Source of the DNA: Siphonodentalium dalli
Taxonomy: Eukaryota > Mollusca > Scaphopoda > Gadilida > Siphonodentaliidae
DNA length: 64,000 bases
Assembly (NCBI GenBank): GCA_032622095.1
Contig: CP136063.1
Coordinates: forward strand, 277,073,426 to 277,137,425
Direction of reading: 5' to 3'
Positions 1 through 61,676 of this stretch are shown piece after piece. The notes under the pieces are model-generated. The model was not told the DNA's origin. It did not search any database and saw only the letters and a program-made list of their open reading frames with translations. Every line of letters begins with the position of its first letter. Position 1 is the first letter of the stretch. The translations under genes were made by a program, and so were the position numbers.

Positions 1-4
1 TTGG

Positions 5-429
5 ACCACTATAAATGGTTGGCATTTTTTGTCAATACCGTGGGACAGGTTGGGTATGATGTAGGTACAAAGTGTCGGCCCTTTCACTAATGGCCTTCTA
101 ACGTCAACCATTTCTGAGATATGCATTACAGTTTAAACGGAGGTTTCAAAACCCGCTCAAATTTGTGCTATTATTTCATAATAAACTGAATAAATACTAA
201 TTATTTCTAAGTTTTAATACATTTTATCAGATTTATTGACTAATTTCTGCATTTAGAAGCAGAATCTTAGATTTAAATGTCAGAAAATCTGAAATCATCC
301 CGCGATGACAACTCGATGTTTTTTTTCTGAGGTGATCATTTCTCCGATATGATATCGTACTCGGTGAATTTTAGACGCACCCAAAAACCTGCCCCACGGT
401 ATTGACAAAAACATTTACCACTATAAATG
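5..429. mobile_element. Short TIR element flanked by 13-bp direct repeats
   Basis: A 13-bp direct repeat (ACCACTATAAATG at 5-17 and 417-429) encloses about 400 bp. The ends are inverted copies sharing TTTTTGTCAATACCGTGGG near 26-45 and its complement near 393-411. No coding potential was seen. This looks like a non-autonomous DNA transposon. The 13-bp direct repeat is longer than usual target duplications and may include element bases. Confidence 0.5.
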
Positions 430-3189
430 CACACGAAAATCTCACGGCGATTCCTCCTATACATGTATATAGCCCATGAGACAACAGCGCCCACCCAATT
501 CACGCTACTGCCCAGCGGCGATAACCACGCCTGCCATAAATTGCCAGACTGAATTATAGCAGGTTAGACATCACACGCCGATATGTCTGACAACAAGGAA
601 CGACGTGTTTCAAATTTGGTGGACTTACCACCAGAATGAATTCGCAGCTGGATTTTTCTTCAATTCGACTTGTACTTCATTGAAATCGCGGCAACAAGAA
701 TACAAGTACTTTAGTGAAGGCTACATACATTCAGTTTCAATGTTTATTTGCGACGACAAGTTCTTTATTGTGGCAATTTACCACCGAAGCATGATGAAAA
801 ATGAACCTGCACATGGCGTCGATTTTGAGATAAATTGTTCGATAATTTCGGATATTCACTGTTCTTGTCAAGCTGGATATGTAACATATAATAAATATTT
901 AATGTTATTATAATATATCTCTTCACAATAGACACACGATCTATCAATTTATCGATGGTGTACCATACAATTTCCCTATTTCGATAAAAATTAGAGGACT
1001 TGTATGCAATTCCATAGACATAGGTTCCAATACATACGGCATATATTGCAATATAGTGTTTATATATGTCCTAGAATAATATAGGGACTGTTTGCCGTGT
1101 GTATGGAGCCTCTGTGTGTTGTAACTTGTAATAATTTTCAATTTTCAAATGACGTAGAGCAGACCACCCTATTACCAAGAAGGGCGTTATGAGGCAACAT
1201 CTGTACAATATATAATAATCCTTTTATTTCAGACAAAAAGAACGCCTTTGTCCCTGCCATGTGGGTGTGTATGGGCTATGTAAAAACCTGACTTATATAT
1301 CTAAGGAATTAATAAAGACATTTAAATTTAAAAAAAAAATGTTATAATAACAATTAATAATCTTCATAATTGGCACATTACGCGTATAGAACAAACATGT
1401 TTCAGTATATTGAGAAATTATTTTTCATTACTTTCACAAATCCGAAAGCTATCAGGAAGAGGCGCCCTAATCAGTCTGTATTAATCGACAACAGGTGAAT
1501 TTAACAGGTGCTGTCATATACTTTGGCCATTTTAGTGTCCCTCTTTCCCCAACAAATCATCCCTTGGATATTACAACACTATGTGGTCCATTATCTCAAA
1601 TGTGTACATAGTTTGATTTGATAGTTTTAACTAATAAGCTTATCTAGCACTTCCTAATCCCCTCATCATATTTCCAGTTGTCACTTCTCTAGCTCAGCGT
1701 GACATGTCCAACCTTCATAATTTACTAATCCAAAAAGCCCATAGGGCAAAGCTTTCGCATTCTGTTACTGTTATATTATTATATTGTGTCAACTTACATG
1801 AAACCAATACTCTTTTATACAAAACAAAATCAAAGCGACATAGAGTAAGCCGGTAAAATGAGTCTTTTTGTCTAACCGCCTATTCGCAGAAGCGACCATT
1901 GCTCCAGGCTGTATAATGCAATTATCTCATTGGCTCACACAGCTAATTGCGGTAGGGTCAATTAAGTTAACGGCCCACACACATTTGTATTATTGCTCGT
2001 GCTCCTGTTTATGTATATGCGGCATAACTGGGTCATGGTCCAGGTCCACCATATGTATGCTCTAGCTATACAGGATCTAGCGTACCCTAATTTTCGCACC
2101 TGATATTTCTCTGAGCCCAATGCCTTTACCTATATTGATACCACATAAAATTATGTATAACTTTTAGCTACATTTATCATTGGCGGGACATTGAATTATT
2201 GTTAATAGCATCGTATGCTGTTATTTATTTGTGTGCGGTTTATATTCCATAAACCGGCGTAAACATGAATCGTTCTGGTCGAAGAGAAAAAAACAAATAT
2301 ATGAACGCCATTCTTTCGCAGAACGCCAAAAATAAAACCGGCTATAAATGGTAGTTATATTATCTATATGTAGTGGACCATGACCATTCCGCCTGAAAAC
2401 TGCACAAAGCTGGCATGGCTCATTTTTTTTACATTAAAATATGCTGAATAGTTTGGGCTATACTTTCCCCATTTTCAATTAAAACCCCATTTTGCAAGTT
2501 TGTCACAGTTAAAACGTTTTACATTACAACTGCCAGTATTTAGTTATTGGAAATAAGTAGTGTATGTTTCCTGACTCATGGACGATGTGAATTTACAACA
2601 CTAAATGTGAATAATATAACATCACAAAAGCGTTTTTCTCAGACTAAAACCACTATTGATCATTGTGCTACATGCGTGTCTGTGTTTGCCATATGTCTAT
2701 CCTCTCGGTGTTTGGCTATTCAATATGCCTACCACAAAATATTGACGGGACAGTATGTCAAATAGCTTTTTTTAACTGAAAAATGCATTATTTGAGTTCG
2801 TAGTCATGTTTGTCTTGTCACTGAGATACTATACCACATGTATCCACGAAAATAACTTACAAATCGACATGCTGAGCAAATTTGGGAGTCTGTTTACTTT
2901 GAAAGTTTGAAAAAGTCGACAAAATCCGAGATATTTTGTCTTCAAACAACGTATTCTACAATGCCAAATTGTTACCAAGAGGTTCAACTTATAAATCAGA
3001 CATTACTGCATCTGACGTGATAAAAAAATCTGACCTTTTACAGCGTATTTGATCAATTATAATCTAAAACATACCTAGGTTGAGAAACCCGCCACGCAAT
3101 ATCACTACAGCAATATGCCTACCCACAGCCACCAGCCTATAGGGTTATCGGGCGTGATGTCTTTATATCAAAAATAAATCAATCAATCA
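430..3189. other. Upstream intergenic DNA, no gene seen
   Basis: Only short open frames occur and none resembles a known family. The right edge (about 3140-3190) ends in AATAAATCAATCAATCAAAAG, which resembles the 3' tail of a dispersed retroelement. There is no clear exon upstream of the SEC14L1-like start, although a non-coding first exon cannot be excluded. Confidence 0.4.
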
Positions 3190-3360
3190 AAAGTGGTATC
3201 TCAGCGGAGCGATGGGAGATATCTCTGCCTGGAGTTTGAGCCGAATCTTCCCAATCGTCACCCTCGTCGAATCGGCTTACATTCCGAGGAATCGACGGAA
3301 AGTACCGAGGATTCCGATTGGAATCTTCCCTCGGCCGAACCCCGACCGCCAGTCGAGTGG

Positions 3361-3400
3361 AACCGTGACGTCATTGGTACACATTCAAAATGGCGACCGA
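3361..3400 (+). promoter_or_regulatory. CRE / inverted CCAAT / ATGGCGAC promoter-like cluster
   Basis: A perfect palindromic CRE (TGACGTCA, 3366-3373) overlaps an inverted CCAAT box (ATTGG, 3373-3377). It is followed at 3386-3398 by CAAAATGGCGACC, similar to the YY1-type motif found at many animal transcription starts. The cluster lies about 100 bp before the start codon of the SEC14L1-like gene. No TATA box is placed well. Promoter function is inferred from motif clustering and position. Confidence 0.55.
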
Positions 3401-3437
3401 CAATATTTTTATAAACTTTGGACTGATGTTTTTATGA
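3390..3437 (+). other. Upstream ORF, 15 codons
   Basis: An ATG in good context (A at -3, G at +4) opens a 15-codon frame ending in TGA at 3435-3437, 34 bp before the main ATG at 3472. If transcription starts upstream of 3390, this uORF could lower translation of the main product. If it starts within the ATGGCGAC motif, the uORF would be absent from the mRNA. Confidence 0.4.
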
Positions 3438-3471
3438 CCAAGTGCTGAAAACCTACCGCATTACCGCGAAC

Positions 3472-53133
<49,662 letters not shown>

Positions 53134-53943
53134 ATTAAGTGTCGTCTGTTTGCATGTGTCTATCTGCTTACGTCTTAATCTGTTTCTGTGTTTCGTACAT
53201 TTCTTTTATATTCTTCGATGGATTATTCTGACATGAAGTGGGTGATGGTACTCATCTGGCTTGGTATTCAACTTTGGTGAACAGAGGCTATAACTTTAAA
53301 TTCTTGTTCGTACGACTGACTACATATACATAATACATTAGCAAAACTAAAAAAGACCTGATGTTCTTCAGTAATCTTATGTTTTAACTCGTTTCACTCG
53401 AACAAACATAAATGATTTATAGAATAACAACTACGAATTGTATAACGAAGATTTAATCTAGAAATTTCAGGATAACGTTGGCTTCACATGAACTGTGCAC
53501 ATCCTATATATATAATGTTATCATTACTCACAAAAGACCTATCCTATTATGTCATATTATAAACATGTATCAAGCAATGAAACGAAATTTTTCAGCCTGT
53601 ATTCTCGTATGTATTGATGATCAACTTTTCAAAAGCCAATATATAATTGAATGATCTACGTTACTACATGTGGGTGGGAGGGTGGGCCCAACCGTGCACA
53701 GAAGCTAAACGTAGAATGAGCGCTAAAATCTTTTTTACGTTCAAGCACACTTTGGAACATTCGAGAAACTCGTGCTGAATCGAGTCAATTATCAATCCAT
53801 GCTTATCACGCATGAACTACTATCGCCAATCATCCAGAGCTCGCCAATCAACCAGATATGCCCCATCGATTTAACCCCCGTCGATCTAATATTTTACATT
53901 AACACCCTGCTCTCTAAATAATTCTTCGTTGAACTTCAATAAA
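53134..53943 (+). promoter_or_regulatory. SEC14L1: Putative 3' UTR and poly(A) signal of the SEC14L1-like gene
   Basis: About 800 bp without repeats follow the stop codon. AATAAA at 53938-53943 is a plausible poly(A) signal, and a family B MITE begins about 110 bp beyond. No earlier canonical AATAAA was noticed between 53134 and 53937. Assignment rests on position only. Confidence 0.4.
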
Positions 53944-54240
53944 GTAATGTACTAACTGCACTTTTTGATATTTATCGAGTCTGATGACTCTGATCAGTAT
54001 TTGAAATGTTACCCTGTCACTGTTTTATAGGTAACAAGTAGATTATTTGACAAGCCTTGAAATAGTGTGTCTGTCATTTGCAGACTGAGGTCCCCAAAGG
54101 GTGAATTTAGTAACGCTACCCTGCACATCAGGCTAGCATCACTAAATTTATCTTCTGGCGACCTCATTCTGCTTAGGCTTCATCTTCTAGAAGTTATCTG
54201 TAGTCTCAAATTAACATTGTTTTAGATACTTTTTCCTTCT

Positions 54241-54481
54241 GTAATTTGTTAACCCTTTATAGAGCCCCACATAGACTGGAGCAGACGACACTCTGCAGTG
54301 CATGCTTCCATCTGTGTGAGGCTCCCTGTGGGATAAATCTCTTAATTAACATTGTTTTAGATACTTTTCCCCTTCTGTAATTTGTTAACCCTTTATAGAG
54401 CCCCACATAGACTGGAGCAGATGACACTCTGCAGTGCATGCTTCCATCTGTGTGAGGCTCCCTGTGGGATAAATCTCTTAA
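54241..54481. repeat. 136-bp direct duplication with a TTAACCCTTTATAGAGCC segment
   Basis: GTAATTTGTTAACCCTTTAT through GGATAAATCTCTTAATTAA occurs twice, offset by 136 bp (54241 and 54377). The segment contains CCATCTGTGTGAGGCTCCC hairpin halves and may be a partial family A relative. Confidence 0.75.
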
Positions 54482-54937
54482 TTAACCCTTTACCCAAAAA
54501 AACGCCCAAATAAAGCTTCAACAGCCTAAAATATCTTCGGTCTGTCTCAATAGAACCATACAAATATGGATATCATTGGAACCGGTTCATTGACCACATT
54601 GTGATGGTTACAGTTATGCCCTGTGCCAATGCATTCTCTCATATATGCGAGTCGACCATAGGTCGCCTCGCATATATAAGAGAATGCATTGGCCTAAAAA
54701 AAATAAAAAAATTTAACACTTTTTACCATTTTTTCTTACATTCTTTAACAATTTTAGAATTTTTTCTTACATTTAAAAAAAAATTTATAATATTTTTCTA
54801 CATTCTTTGACAATTTTAGAATTTTTAATATGTGTTAAGCCAATGCATTCTCTTATATATGCGAGGCGACCTATGGTCGACTCGCATATATAAGAGAATG
54901 CATTGGCACAGGGCCGTTCTGTTGGGTAAAGGGTTAA
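54482..54937. mobile_element. Family A MITE, 456-bp copy
   Basis: TTAA at both ends, CCCTTTACCCAAAA left and TTCTGTTGGGTAAAGGG right. Two hairpins lie near 54626-54692 and 54840-54906. An internal T-rich segment (TTTTTTCTTACATTC) is duplicated relative to the 400-bp copies, which explains the extra length. Confidence 0.85.
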
Positions 54938-55494
54938 CATCACCAACTTCAACTGAGGGACTTCAATCTGATCCTAGGTCTCCCATAGAAGTTGAGGCCT
55001 CAGCAGAATGAGGTTCCCAGGGGGCTATGTGGGATAACATCACTAAATTCACCCTATGGGGACCTAATCCTGCAAATGACAGACACACTATCTCAAATCT
55101 CTTCGGCTACCTGTCACCTATGACCTGCTGAGCATAAAATGACAGGTAAACTTGCCCATAGTCTGCAGACTTCACTTGGGAACGTTGAATAATATCTACA
55201 TATACAATATATAAGTTTGAGACATCTCTTAGTCAGAGTATGATAATTCCAAATTAATTTTCTGGGATTTGTGTGAACTATTGTGCACCAGGATCCTTCA
55301 ACTTTTATATGAGAATAAATGCGAAGGAATTGGTAGGATTATTAAAGGCCCAGTTTTAGCTGATAAATTGTGTATTTTAAACCTTACGATTCATAATGTA
55401 CTAATATTGGTTGCAGTATTTGTAGCCTCAAAGACATCTTATGATTCCTTAATATATAAGGATGTGCACAGATAACATTATGTGCAGCATTAAA

Positions 55495-55580
55495 GATCCT
55501 GTGCCAGTACATTCTCTTGTATATTAGAGATTGCACTGGCTTACAAGGTCAATGTATTCTCTTATATATGTGAGGTTAAT
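55495..55580. repeat. Family A hairpin remnant
   Basis: GTGCCAGTACATTCTCTTGT, AGAGATTGCACTGGCTTAC and AATGTATTCTCTTATATATG are degraded hairpin halves. No TTAA ends were identified with confidence. Confidence 0.5.
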
Positions 55581-55904
55581 GAGTCTGTCTTCTCATTATA
55601 ACAACATCTTGTTCTTCACCCTTCCTTGACTGGAGCTTCCTGAAACTTGCATAATTACGTAATAGCAATTTTTCCAGCGCTTTTCAAGTTTTTGCACACA
55701 AATCAGAGAAACACTCTTTAATTTACCATATAAGGAATAGACTGACGAGAAAAAATTTGTATTGTTCCATGCTGAAGAATGATTTTTCTAAATTCTGAAT
55801 TGAATAGGTCTTTCTGCAGCATATAATGTAAGTCTAAAAGTATGTGTATAAAAGTATCTAATGTAGTTATCAACCAATGTTCATTCTCAGAAACGAGCAT
55901 AATT

Positions 55905-56133
55905 TTAACGCTTCCAAGACTGGAGCTTTTTTTTATTTTCCGAAAACCATGTGCCTATGCTTTCTCTTACATCTCCCATAGGGAGCCTCGCATATATAAG
56001 AAAATACATTGGCCTAACAACATATACCTTGACCCTGTAAGCCAGTGCATTCTTTTACATATGCGAGGATCCCAATGGTAGACTGGAATATATAAGAGAA
56101 TGCACTGGCACAGGATCTTTATGAAAGGGTTAA
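55905..56133. mobile_element. Family A hairpin MITE, diverged copy
   Basis: It starts TTAACGCTTCCAAGACTGGA and ends ATGAAAGGGTTAA. The hairpin arms CATATATAAGAAAATACATT and CATTCTTTTACATATGCGAG carry several substitutions. Confidence 0.65.
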
Positions 56134-57769
56134 GCTTCACACTGGCATGGGGCTTTAAATATAATTAAATGATACTGCCCATCAGGTTGTCAATGATTTC
56201 TATTTGTTATTTTCTGAGTAGAAGGAATGGAAGTCTCTATACTGTCAGTCGAAGAATCTCGTGATTTTTAGTGTTATTGTCTCGTCTGCTTTATTCTTTT
56301 CTGTTTTCTTTAAATATTTGAATCTTTCAGGATTTAAATCTTATCATGCATTGATAATATATGTCTAGTTTAAAAGTTGTCAATAGATTATTTGATAGAC
56401 TTTAAAAAAATACTTTGGTTTTGTCGAAAGACTATATAATATATGCTCAGCATAAACCCTATATCTATATGTCATCGACAACAATAAATTTGTGGTCAAA
56501 GTTCCGGTCACATGCATCTATTTCTGTGCTGGGATGGGCTTATGACCAGATTAAAAATGGTGTCAATAAGTGATTAGTACATGCAAATAGCCATCCTCCT
56601 CATTTTTCTCTTGTGGAAAGTAAAATGAAAAACATTTCATTATTTTTTCTTGAGTACCAAATGACAAGAACATACCCTGCGTGTCTTGTTTCTCACCATG
56701 GAAGCCAATATTGAGGAGATAAACACACCCTGTTGAGTCTGACATTCATTGATTCAAGCGACCCATTGTACTGTGCTCCATTAAAATTTTTTGGTCAAGT
56801 ATATTCGGTATGAGACTTGCTCAACAATGTATTGATCGAGTTCGAAAACCGGCCAGGTTCGCATATTTTTTGGGCAGAGTTACAGACCTTAATTTGTTCA
56901 TTTTTATCGCGATAGCACAACAACATTGGTGATGTCAGACTTTCCAACAGTGTTGTGTACGATAGCCAGTTACTATTAGGCTAAAGAAAGAAATATTTGT
57001 GGTTTGGGTTTCCCTACCCTAAAGTTTTTTTCATGGTTTTCATGAAAATATATTGAATTTTTTCTCAAAAAATTTCATAAAACACAAAAAACACATTTCA
57101 GCATCTCAGAATAGGTTGATTTCTTAGTAAATGTATGGTGCAATATTAAAATGTATACAAAAATAATCAAAAGTAGTTTTATGTCAATCTTGGAGAGTAA
57201 AATATGCACATGAAAGGCAATAAGAATATGTCAAAATAAAATAAAAAATTTAAATAAAATTTCAGGCCTACCTACCGACCCTATTTTTTTTGGCTTGTAA
57301 ACCAGACCAAACATTTAATTTTCTTTGGCCTTAGTGCATTTTCAATCAAAACCCATGTTTCGCGTATCTACCGAAACTCGACTCAGCATCTCTGCTGCGA
57401 TTCTTGTTTCAACCATGAGCGACCAATGGAAAACTAAAGTTTTCACTTCTAGACCAATCAGAATGCGCATGTTAGTGTCAACTATTCAACTTTAGAAATA
57501 CAATGATGAATATTTCAGCCGTAGCTCGTATACTAATCCTAGTTGATATTTATTTTTGACAGACCCTTGACCATGTAAGTAGAACTCATGTGTGATCTTC
57601 ACTAATTGAGTTGTTGAGTTTAGCATCATCTTTTTACCCTATAGCTACTCACACTAGTTATTTTCTTTCAGCATTTTGCGGAAACACCTCTATGTATCCG
57701 GTGTGGCACATCATGAATTTAACTAGTTGTGTTCAACTATAATAAGAATTTCATAATGGGTCAAATGGG
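56134..57769. other. Downstream intergenic DNA, nothing recognised
   Basis: AT-rich sequence without family-like ORFs. A poly(A)-rich region at 57010-57320 includes CTACCGACCCTATTTTTTTTGG and may be a decayed dispersed repeat. Confidence 0.3.
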
Positions 57770-57883
57770 TCTCACTGAGAGCTTTCCGATGAATGGCAAC
57801 AAGCCATATTTCCGACTAAATCCTGAAAAATTACCCATAATTCTTCTGTGGTTAAGGAGTCGATTATTTAGAGCATTACTGTA
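57770..57883. mobile_element. Mariner-like MITE, family C copy 4 (half)
   Basis: It has GAGAGCTTTCCGATGAATGG, CAAGCCATATTTCCGACTAA and GTCGATTATTTAGAGCATTA, ending CTGTA. It is the same half as the 21970 copy. Confidence 0.6.
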
Positions 57884-58417
57884 ATTGTTTTATTCAGGAA
57901 GTGTCACACCTGTTTGTGTCGATTACATGTACATGTATTAACAAACACAATAATTATTACTGCTTATGTTGAATTTGAATTTTCTAAAATGGCATGTGGC
58001 AAATGATGGGGTCACTGTTTTCATTTGTGGTGAGCATTGACTCGTGTGATTTGCTGATTACCCAACATTTATGTTAAGTGTAATTGGTTAAGGAATAATC
58101 TTGGTTTCCTAGTATAATTACACTGTTGGAAGGCATTTGCCGAATCACATACTCATAAATCTCGAAGGAATTTATAAATAGTTTGTGATTCAGCAGGATG
58201 CCTTTAAACTATGTATTTATATGAGGAAACCAAGATTATTACTTATAATTACATCTCAATGAAAAATATCAATTGAAAATGCATTTTGGGAACTTTATAA
58301 TAATGTTTCTGTGACATCACATGTTACCGTGACATTATTCTTACAATGTTCACTTCAGCCCTACCAATATTATATCCTGGTTTACATATATTACAGCCTG
58401 GCTTACCTATATTTATA

Positions 58418-58890
58418 CCCCCACTTTCGAAGAAAATGGGGGGTATACTGGATTGACTGCGTCTGTCCGTCCGTCTGTCTGTCCGTCCGTCACGCTTTCT
58501 CCGTCCGTTTGTCCGTCCGTCCGTCCGACCTCATAACTCGAACAACTATGAACCGATTTCAATAATTTTTTGTATGTAATCGCCTTAGGAGGGTCTCTCC
58601 GCATGATGCTAATTGCGGTTTGGTCCGACTTTTTTTTTCAAGTTACGCCTCTTTTTCGACTTATTTTGACAGGAAAATTCTGTCCGACTTAATAACTTTA
58701 ACAAATATGAACCGATTTCAATAATTTTTGGTATACATGCTTCTCACAATACCCTCTCTACATGATGCGGCTAGGGATTGGCTCAGACTGTTTTTCGTAA
58801 TATTACACCTCATTTTCGACTTATTTTGACTTAGAAAATTCTGTCTGACTTAATAACTTTAACAAATATGAACCGATTTCAATAATTTTT
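58418..58890. repeat. CCATTTTCGAAG palindrome with GTCCGTCC tract and roughly 160-bp units
   Basis: The ACCCCCACTTTCGAAGAAAATGGGGGGT palindrome (58418-58446) is followed by a run of GTCC/GTCT repeats (58463-58530). Two to three units then share GACTTAATAACTTTAACAAA and TATGAACCGATTTCAATAAT (near 58687 and 58847). Confidence 0.7.
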
Positions 58891-58912
58891 TCTGTACAAG
58901 ATTCTTGTTTTG

Positions 58913-59080
58913 CCTGGTTTACATATATTATAGCCTGGTTTACATATATTACAGCCTGGTTTACATATATTATAGCCTGGTTTACATATATTATAGCCTG
59001 GTTAACATATAATATAGCCTGGTTTACATATATTATAGCCTGGTTTACATATATTACAGCCTGGTTTACATATATTATTA
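58913..59080. repeat. 21-bp minisatellite, eight copies
   Basis: Eight tandem copies of CCTGGTTTACATATATTATA plus G. Two degenerate copies lie at 58378-58415, before the palindrome, so the repeat may have spanned the later insertion. Confidence 0.92.
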
Positions 59081-59521
59081 TTATATTATTATTCTCAGGC
59101 ACCTCCCTCCATGTTCTCGGCACCTCCCTCTTCACTGAAATTTTCTTTTAAAAAGAATTGTCAAACGTTTTCTTTTAGAAATATTGGATTTAATCAACGG
59201 AAATTAATCTGTTTTGTTTCTGGAATAGGATTTCCAGATTTTGTGAAGAAAAAAAAAAAATAGCCTCCCTCCCTCATCTCAAAATTGAGGTCTAATTGCC
59301 CGAGAACACGGATATTTTATTTTAATGCTCAGTATTCACCACACAATGATGATGGTGACCACGTTAGCAGCACTAGTTGTTCATTATCAGGCTTTCCAAT
59401 TTGATATGTGCTGACAAGACACATTCTCCTTACAAGCAATTGATTTGACCTTGAAATCTGTATATATTGGCGTCCTCGACTATAATATCTTGCAAATTGA
59501 ATACCCTCCTCAGATTTTACT

Positions 59522-59627
59522 GATTAATCATATATATCTCATGTTATTAGGTGTGCCACGATTAATCATATATATCTCATGTTATTAGGGGTGCCACGAT
59601 TAATCATATATATCTCATGTTATGCAG
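59522..59627. repeat. 38-bp tandem triplicate
   Basis: Three copies of GATTAATCATATATATCTCA then TGTTATTAGG and GTGCCAC, starting at 59522, 59560 and 59598; the last is truncated. Confidence 0.92.
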
Positions 59628-59773
59628 AAAGAACATATCTTTAAGTCTTTATTATCTTATATTATATAGAATATAGTCCTTAACGTTTTCTTGTTTTTTA
59701 CAATCACATATTTAGCCAAGTCATTTGTTTATCCCCTCAGAAACTTAAGAGTTTTAATTGTCGCAAACTTATA

Positions 59774-60074
59774 TACAGTAATGCTCTAAGTAATTGACTT
59801 CTTAACCACAGGAGAATTATGGGTAACTTTTCAGGATTTAGTCGGAAATATGGCTTGTTGCCATTCATCAGAAAGCTCTCCCCGAGAGCTTTCCGATGAA
59901 TGGCAACAGCCATATTTCAGGATTTAGTCGGAAATATGGCTGTTGCCATTCATCGGAAAGCTCTCAGGAGAGCTTTCTGATGAATGGCAACAAGCCATAT
60001 TTCCGACTAAATCCTGAAAAGTTACCCATAATTCTGCTGTGGTTAAGGGGTCGATTACTTAGGGCATTACTGTA
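59774..60074. mobile_element. Mariner-like MITE, family C copy 5, with repeated internal inversions
   Basis: It runs from TACAGTAATGCTCTAAGTAA to TTACTTAGGGCATTACTGTA. Inside, the GGATTTAGTCGGAAATATGG / GAGAGCTTTCCGATGAATGG block occurs four times in alternating orientation, twice as many as in the short copies, so the element is a double palindrome. Confidence 0.82.
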
Positions 60075-61670
60075 GTTCCTTCAGGCCCAGTTCATGGTGA
60101 TAATTGTACCTTACTGAACCCAACAGTCGGAAATAACAAAGAAACACTTGAGACTTGTGTATTATGTGTGTTATGAGGTCTAAAATATCTAAGATAAACA
60201 TGATTTTTGAGATACTTGAAGGTAGGGTGAGGTATGTATGTAAGGTTGAATTGTCGGGGGCGGGGCAAAATCTTTATGGGTGGGTTATTCATATTGATAA
60301 TCAAATCGGCAGGATATCTTGTCACATCAATTCAAATATCAAGCGATCGGTCAATCTCCATTTTAAATTCTTGCATCATTTGTGTAATAAATTGTTGCAT
60401 CATTCAATGCATCATTTGTGTTATTTAATTAACTCATGCTTTGGTCATCTGATTAATCGAAAGCATGACCATGTATCTCTGGCATCCTGATTTTATTAAA
60501 GCACTACATTTATTTCTGAAGTATTAGGTACACTCGATGGTAAGTTTTCACTGGGCTCCTCACATTTTTTTACCAAGACAAACATTAGAGGATGATTGGC
60601 TTTTGGATACTACTTTAAAAAGTACCGTTTTACAATTTTGTAATCGTTTTGTGGCAAAGGCACAAGAGTAAAGTGTTGTGCTAATGATTTGCAAGGTTGT
60701 TGAATAAATACAGAACATGACATGCCTCAGAATCTCACACTTTTATTGAACTTGTTGTGGATTGCATAACACAGGTAAAATTATTTCTTGTTTTAATATC
60801 TCATGCGCAAAAAAGTTGATTGTTTTCACAAAACGAAAGGCCCTTGTTAATTTTATTTTAGCAGAAAATCTGTGTAAGCATATAAATCGTAAATATATAA
60901 TTATATGCCTTCCCCTTTGAGTTTGATATAGAACGTTCCCAATTAACTTTTTCGTGCTGTCTTGGTCAGAAATGCCGATGAACCTTAGTGTATTTTTGAA
61001 GATGCTTCATTTCGGTGGAATTAAGTTTTTCTGCTTTTACTTTTACTCCTAATGCAGATTTTTCACTCAAGGGTTTTGATTGGTTTGAAAGATGTATCTT
61101 TTATCCTATGTTAGTGTCTTGACATATGAAACAATAGCCTAATGTTATCATCTTCACTGTATTAATTCTTTCTGTTGACCTAATTTTGGAAATTGAAAGG
61201 GATATTTCCGACAATTGAGTTGATAATTGGCTATTTCTAGTCAATTATGATTTTATGAGGGACGGTTTGTGGATGGGCAGGTAGATGGGGGGGGGGGCAT
61301 CTGGTGGCCCTATCCCTCTATAACTTAGCTCTTTATTGGTGGATTTTGATAATTCTTGGAATGAGTTTATAGCCATGAATATCAGCTTCAACAGAAAATC
61401 GGACTCGCCCCAAACAAATTTCCAGAGTTATGACCCTTTGTTTATTTTTAGCAATTTACAGGCATTTGCACAAAAACTTTGTCAACTGGTTCCATTGATA
61501 TTTGGTATATGGATCTTTCAGAACTATAATTTGATCAAGTTTGAAAACCCTTTGACTATCTTAGGCTCTTAGCAGATTGTTAAGACAATAAATTGAACAA
61601 ATGTTGATAATTTTTTTTCCTGATAGTCACAGTTTTATGTAAATTACTCGACGAACGCCATCTTCGATGT
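60075..61670. other. Intergenic DNA, nothing recognised
   Basis: Short ORFs only (for example 60155-60490, 111 codons, no domain). A GGGGGGGGGG tract at about 61288 and the GAAAACCCTTTGACTATCTTAGGCTC region near 61540 resemble edges of dispersed repeats. Confidence 0.3.
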
Positions 61671-61676
61671 GCAACC

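Larger units (their letters stand above)
54053..55095. mobile_element. Family B foldback MITE, copy 8, split by later insertions
   Basis: The left end CAAGCCTTGAAATAGTGTG (54053) and right end GCAAATGACAGACACACTAT (to about 55092) are separated by a 136-bp direct duplication and a 456-bp family A element. The nesting shows family B was in place before this family A copy arrived. Confidence 0.65.

Noticed and set aside
605-913. 102-codon ORF upstream of the gene
   Set aside because: No family resemblance, Cys-rich by chance, with no promoter or splice context.
58311-59135. Coding regions over the GTCCGTCC tract and the CCTGGTTTACATATATT repeat
   Set aside because: These frames translate simple tandem repeats and carry no domain.
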